A stretch of 41,194 nucleotides of DNA from Alphaproteobacteria bacterium 65-37. GTDB lineage: Bacteria > Pseudomonadota > Alphaproteobacteria > Reyranellales > Reyranellaceae. The notes under the pieces are model-generated. The model ran no database searches and was not told the DNA's origin. It saw only the letters and a program-made list of their open reading frames with translations. Numbering within the stretch: the stretch's first letter is position 1; each line of letters begins with the position of its first letter. The stretch lies in contig MKRV01000001.1 of assembly GCA_001897995.1 (NCBI GenBank), forward strand, positions 1 through 41,194, in the 5' to 3' direction. A program made the position numbers and the translations under genes. Positions 37,482 to 41,194 of this stretch are shown one piece after another.

Positions 37482-37580
37482 TTCCGTTTTCCCTCTTGCT
37501 TGTCGCCGTTACTCGTCGGCGGCGCTCCATAACCGGCCGATTGGCGAATGGGTGTCGACACAGAAGCGAATGGGTTGCCA

Positions 37581-38483
37581 ATGCTGCGCGCGAACCTGAA
37601 CGATATCCTGATCTTCATGGCCGTCGTCGATGCCGGAAGCTTTATCGCTGGAGGCCTGTCGATGGGCCTGTCGAGGTCGGCGGCAGGAAAGGCCGTCATC
37701 CGCCTGGAAGAGCGGCTCGGCACGCGCCTTCTCAATCGCACGACCAGGACGCTCAGCCTCACCGACGAAGGACGGGTCTTCTACGAGCACGGGCTGCAGG
37801 TCCTGGCGACGGTCGACGAAGCCGAGGCGAGCGTTAGCGGCCGCGGCGGCACGCCCCGCGGCATCCTTCGGCTCACGCTACCCGGCGCCTTCGGGCGCAT
37901 CGTGATCCTCCCCCTGCTCCAGAGGTATCTCGAGGCCTGGCCCGAGCTTCAGGCTGAGGTCAGCCTCACCGATCGTCTGGTCGACGTCGTCGAAGAAGGG
38001 TTCGATCTCGCGATCAGGATCGGGGTCACGACGTCGGACACGCGGCTCGTGTCGCGGACGATCGCCCGCTACAAGGCACTGCTGTGCGCTTCGCCCTCCT
38101 ATCTCGCCGGCCGGGACGAACCCAGGGACATCGACGCCCTCTCGACCCACGACTGCCTGTTCTTCAGTAGCCGCGGCCAACGCCAAAGCTGGCGCTTTCG
38201 TGCCGGCGGCGGAGCGTGGACCAGGGCCCAAGGACGCAGCCGCTTACGCCTCGACAGCGCCGACGCCCTGCGCGATGCCGCCCTGGCGGGACTGGGCATT
38301 GCGTTGTTGCCGGACGTCCTCGTTGCCGATGATGTGGCGGCGGGCCGCCTCCGACGGGTCCTGCCCGACCTCGAAACCGACGAGGTGAGGATCGTCGCGA
38401 TCTACCCCAGCAAGCGCCTTCTGGAACCCCGCGTCAGGCGCTTCATCGATTTCGCCGTCGAGGCACTCGACCAAAGGAGATGA
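37581..38483 (+). CDS. LysR family transcriptional regulator
   Basis: A 300-residue regulator. The N-terminal winged HTH is typical (LNDILIFMAVVDAGSFIAGG, RSAAGKAVIRLEERLGTRLLNRTTRTLSLTDEG), followed by a type 2 periplasmic-binding-like effector domain (PRGILRLTLPGAFGRIVILP). ATG at 37581 gives the usual LysR N-terminus; ATG at 37548 would add 11 residues. It is divergent from the RidA-like gene and its stop overlaps the alpha/beta hydrolase ribosome-binding region, so it may regulate one or both neighbours, inferred from LysR habits. Confidence 0.9.
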   Translation: MLRANLNDILIFMAVVDAGSFIAGGLSMGLSRSAAGKAVIRLEERLGTRLLNRTTRTLSLTDEGRVFYEHGLQVLATVDEAEASVSGRGGTPRGILRLTLPGAFGRIVILPLLQRYLEAWPELQAEVSLTDRLVDVVEEGFDLAIRIGVTTSDTRLVSRTIARYKALLCASPSYLAGRDEPRDIDALSTHDCLFFSSRGQRQSWRFRAGGGAWTRAQGRSRLRLDSADALRDAALAGLGIALLPDVLVADDVAAGRLRRVLPDLETDEVRIVAIYPSKRLLEPRVRRFIDFAVEALDQRR

Positions 38484-38485
38484 GA

Positions 38486-39328
38486 ATGCGCAAGCGATCG
38501 ATCGGCAAAGGCATCGCGATCGCGGTGAGAGATACGATCCTGTGGGTCGAGGACACCGGCGAGAGCAACCTGCCGCCGATGCTCTGCCTGCATTCGCTGT
38601 TTCTAGACGGCACCATGTTCGATGGCTTCGTCGAACGGGCCCAGGGACAGTTCCGCCTCATTCGGCCGGACTTTCGCGGCCAGGGCAGCAGCGCCCCGGC
38701 CACCAGCGATATCGTCACCATGGACGACTGTGCGGACGACATGCTGGCGCTGATCGAGACCCTGAACCTGCCGCCGGTCCATCTCGTCGCCGCCTCGATG
38801 GGCGGCGACGTCGCGGTACGCATGGTGGCCGAGCGGCCGGAGCTCTTCCGCTCCCTGGTGATGATGGGCTCGTCGGCGCGCGGTGAGCCGGCGGACCAGA
38901 TGGAGCGCTTCCGAGGTTTGCTGAAGGAAGCCGCCCTGACCGGTTTCGTCGGAGATTACCTCGACATTCTGATGTCGATCATGTTTGGCGCCACGACACG
39001 GGCCAAGCCCGAGGCGCAGCCCATGCTCGACCGGTGGCGCACCAGGATGTCGCTCCTGCCACACTCGGCCTGGCCTGCGATGTTCGGCGTGCTCGAGCGG
39101 CCGAGCGCCGTGGCGCTGCTGCCCAAGATCACGGTGCCGACCCTGCTGTTCTCCGGCACAGACGACATCGCCCGCCCGCCCGACTGGGGACAGGAGGTGG
39201 CCGACGGGGTGAAGGACGCTCGCTTCACCATCCTGGACGGCGTGGGCCACAGCCCCATCCTGGAAGTGCCGGAGATCGTGATCCCGCAAGTGCTCGCATT
39301 CCTGGCCGGAGCCGCGCGCGCCGGCTGA
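38486..39328 (+). CDS. Alpha/beta hydrolase
   Basis: A 280-residue hydrolase. The nucleophile elbow is AASMGGD (Ser104), the acid is probably the aspartate in FSGTDDIA and the histidine is in GVGHSPILE near the C-terminus. The oxyanion-region residues follow CLHSLFLDG. Arrangement and length resemble the enol-lactonase/haloperoxidase-like group; substrate unknown. ATG at 38486 is preferred since AGGAG at 38474-38479 is seven bases away; ATG at 38480 overlaps it. It is translationally linked to the LysR gene, whose stop lies between. Confidence 0.87.
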   Translation: MRKRSIGKGIAIAVRDTILWVEDTGESNLPPMLCLHSLFLDGTMFDGFVERAQGQFRLIRPDFRGQGSSAPATSDIVTMDDCADDMLALIETLNLPPVHLVAASMGGDVAVRMVAERPELFRSLVMMGSSARGEPADQMERFRGLLKEAALTGFVGDYLDILMSIMFGATTRAKPEAQPMLDRWRTRMSLLPHSAWPAMFGVLERPSAVALLPKITVPTLLFSGTDDIARPPDWGQEVADGVKDARFTILDGVGHSPILEVPEIVIPQVLAFLAGAARAG

Positions 39329-39367
39329 GGAGCAGCGGCATCTTTTTGCATCAACTCGCCAAGACGA

Positions 39368-39405
39368 TGCAGGCTGTTGTGCGACTAGCTGCACAACATC
39401 CTGCA
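39368..39405. repeat. Strong 15-nt inverted repeat upstream of the beta-helix gene
   Basis: Arms TGCAGGCTGTTGTGC (39368-39382) and GCACAACATCCTGCA (39391-39405) pair at 14 of 15 positions around an 8-nt loop. It lies in the 214-bp gap after the hydrolase gene. There is no T-run directly after it, so an operator or RNA stem fits better than an intrinsic terminator; a T-rich tract starts about 22 bases later. Confidence 0.6.
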
Positions 39406-39542
39406 GTTGTCCCTCCAATCTTCTTTTTCATTCGTTATTCATCGGAAGATTCGCCGAATTCGTCGATCCTGCATCGCAGTTTGTGACTTCGCCGTGATAA
39501 CGTAGCGAGTGCAATTAGTGCGATCAGTAGGAGCGTGGTGGG

Positions 39543-41194
39543 ATGGCGACCTTTACCGTTGTGAACCTCAATGACAGCGGCGCCGGATCGCTGCGGGCGG
39601 CCATCGAGGCAGCCAACGCCGAGGCTCCGGGCACGGCCAGCACCATCCAATTCGCGGTCACGGGCACGATCACACTCGCGAGCGGCCTCCCCGACATCAC
39701 CCGGCCGATCGACATCGTTGCCGGTAATCCAGCGACCGGCAATCCCCCCACGGTGGGAATCGACTTCAACGGCAATGCCGGCCTGGTCTTTGCGGCAGGC
39801 TCCGCCGGCTCGCAACTCGTGGGCCTCTCGATCGGGCACGCTTCCGGCAACGGCGTCACGCTCAACGCGGGCGGCATTACGCTCAACAACAACTACATCG
39901 GACTTGCCCTCGACGGCTCGGCCGCCGGCAACACAGGCGATGGTGTCCATGTCGCCGCCACTTCGTCGGGCAACCAGATCGGCTACAACCCCGACGCAGC
40001 GACCCTCTCCGAAAATGGCCAGCCCGCGACCGGCGTCGTTTCCAACGTGATCTCGGCCAATGGCGGCAACGGCATCACGCTGAACGGCGCCCATGACAAC
40101 ACGATCGTGTCGAACCGGATCGGCACCAGCACCGACGGCAATTCGGCGGTGGCCAATGGCGGCAACGGCATCTGGGTGACGGCCGGCGCCAGCGGCAACA
40201 CGATCGGCGGCGCCGTCACGGGCAACGATGCGTCGGGTCAACCGAACAATCCGACCGGCAACAAGGGCCATGCCAGCGAAGTCGTGGTCGTCGCGCCGCC
40301 GCTCGGGAACCTAGTATCGGGCAACAACGGTGACGGTATCCGCATCGATACGGGGTCGGCCCACAACACGATGAGCGGCAACTTCGTCGGCACCACGGCG
40401 AGCGGCACCGTCGACCTCGGCAATCACGGCGACGGCGTCGCGATCCTGCAGTCCGATTTCAACACCCTGATCGGCTGCAAGGTCGTCGACAACCCCTTCA
40501 TCTACTACAACGTGGTGGGCGGCAACGACGGCAACGGCATCCGGGTCACCGACTCCGACCACGTCACGATCCACGCCAACTTCGTCGGCCTCGGCGCCGA
40601 CAACGCCACGGTCGTCGGCAACAGCCTCGACGGCATCCTGATCGACGGTTCCTCGCGCAACACCCAGGTGGGCGGCGTCATCCCGCTGGGCAACGTCGTC
40701 TCCGGCAACGTGGAGAACGGAATCGAGGTCGCGGGCACGGCGAGCGGCTTCAGCACCCTCAACACCTTCGCCGGCATCACCGCTTTCTTCGGCATCGCGC
40801 CCAATGGCAAGAACGGGATGCTGATCACCTCGACAGGCGGCAACCAGACGGTCCAGACCAACGTGATCGCGGGCAATGTGGAGAATGGCCTGGTGATCGC
40901 GGGCGATGCCTGGGGTGTCACGGTCGTCCCCAACATCGTAGGCCTCGACACGCGCGGCGATGCTGCCCTCCCCAATGGCGGTGTCGGCATCCTGATCACC
41001 GGCAATGCGCACGACAATTTCGTGGGCGGCACCGACCTTCTCGCCAACCTCTCGGTGATCCGCCAGAACACCGTCTCCGGCAACATGGGCTACGGTGTCG
41101 AGATCGCCGGCAATGCTTCCAACAACGTGATCGCCGACAGCGCGATCGGCACCAACATCCAGGAGCTGGCGGCGCTGGCCAACACCGCCGGCGG
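39543..41194 (+). CDS. Large parallel beta-helix repeat protein, 3' end cut by the window
   Basis: An open frame of 550 codons that runs off the window. The N-terminus (FTVVNLNDSGAGSLRAAIEAAN) is the pattern found at the start of CSLREA-like and related surface proteins. It is followed by repeats of the kind N-x-IG-T-x3-G-x5-N-x-G-x-GI, for example NRIGTSTDG and NFVGTTASG, expected to fold as a right-handed parallel beta-helix. No signal peptide is seen, so export by a type I or other C-terminal-signal system is plausible. AGGAG lies upstream of the ATG. Function: probably surface adhesion or polysaccharide binding, not provable from this part. Confidence 0.8.
   Translation, partial: MATFTVVNLNDSGAGSLRAAIEAANAEAPGTASTIQFAVTGTITLASGLPDITRPIDIVAGNPATGNPPTVGIDFNGNAGLVFAAGSAGSQLVGLSIGHASGNGVTLNAGGITLNNNYIGLALDGSAAGNTGDGVHVAATSSGNQIGYNPDAATLSENGQPATGVVSNVISANGGNGITLNGAHDNTIVSNRIGTSTDGNSAVANGGNGIWVTAGASGNTIGGAVTGNDASGQPNNPTGNKGHASEVVVVAPPLGNLVSGNNGDGIRIDTGSAHNTMSGNFVGTTASGTVDLGNHGDGVAILQSDFNTLIGCKVVDNPFIYYNVVGGNDGNGIRVTDSDHVTIHANFVGLGADNATVVGNSLDGILIDGSSRNTQVGGVIPLGNVVSGNVENGIEVAGTASGFSTLNTFAGITAFFGIAPNGKNGMLITSTGGNQTVQTNVIAGNVENGLVIAGDAWGVTVVPNIVGLDTRGDAALPNGGVGILITGNAHDNFVGGTDLLANLSVIRQNTVSGNMGYGVEIAGNASNNVIADSAIGTNIQELAALANTAG

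Noticed and set aside
39435-40271. Minus-strand open frames opposite the beta-helix gene
   Set aside because: The plus frame has clear repeats and a ribosome-binding site; the reverse frames only mirror this periodicity.

Overview
The window is gene-dense, GC-rich chromosomal DNA. It most resembles an alphaproteobacterium: the recA control region carries the alphaproteobacterial SOS box form GTTC-N7-GTTC, the RecA, AlaS, SerA/SerC and HisZ-PurA proteins have the expected architecture, and intergenic REP-like palindromes of the CACCCTGAGG...CTCGAAGGGTG type are present. A soil or freshwater Rhodospirillales/Hyphomicrobiales-like organism fits (Bug-type solute receptors, Liv ABC genes, CoA-transferase, GST), but no rRNA or tRNA is present to fix the genus.

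Layout. 1-2565: two ATPase genes of a branched-chain amino-acid type ABC importer (livF, livG) and a UDP-glucuronate 4-epimerase-like gene, all on the minus strand. 2782-6291: a fused indolepyruvate ferredoxin oxidoreductase starting at TTG. 6299-9239: an MFS transporter, a D-2-hydroxyacid dehydrogenase and an Lrp/AsnC regulator, divergent from an NTF2-like gene. 9914-14032: a run of nine small, mostly exported or lipoprotein genes of unknown role. 14029-18669: alaS, a YkgJ-like cysteine-cluster protein and SOS-controlled recA. 18883-23764: DoxX-like, GST, CaiB-type CoA-transferase, a peptidoglycan-binding/zinc peptidase and an unknown gene.

23826-28195: a tricarballylate dehydrogenase-like flavoprotein with a Bug-family receptor, then an AhpD-like gene whose reading frame is interrupted by one TGA exactly at the second cysteine position of the CxxC motif, followed by a LuxR-type regulator. 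28311-31215: serA and serC (serine biosynthesis) separated by a REP doublet. 31469-36939: OmpA-like lipoprotein, B12-binding radical SAM enzyme, hisZ, purA and an isoprenylcysteine-methyltransferase-like membrane protein. 37074-39328: RidA-like protein, LysR regulator and alpha/beta hydrolase. 39543-end: a large parallel beta-helix protein cut by the window edge.

The most interesting object is the AhpD-like gene at 26377-26928 (minus strand). The frame stays open and family-like for 102 codons after the TGA. A 7-bp stem with a 5-nt loop (CGUGU) begins 11 nt after the TGA, placing the loop 18 nt downstream, where bacterial SECIS elements sit. It is a good candidate for an undescribed CxxU selenoprotein; the alternative is a single-base nonsense mutation or sequencing error. 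No selenocysteine machinery lies in the window, so the claim depends on the rest of the genome.
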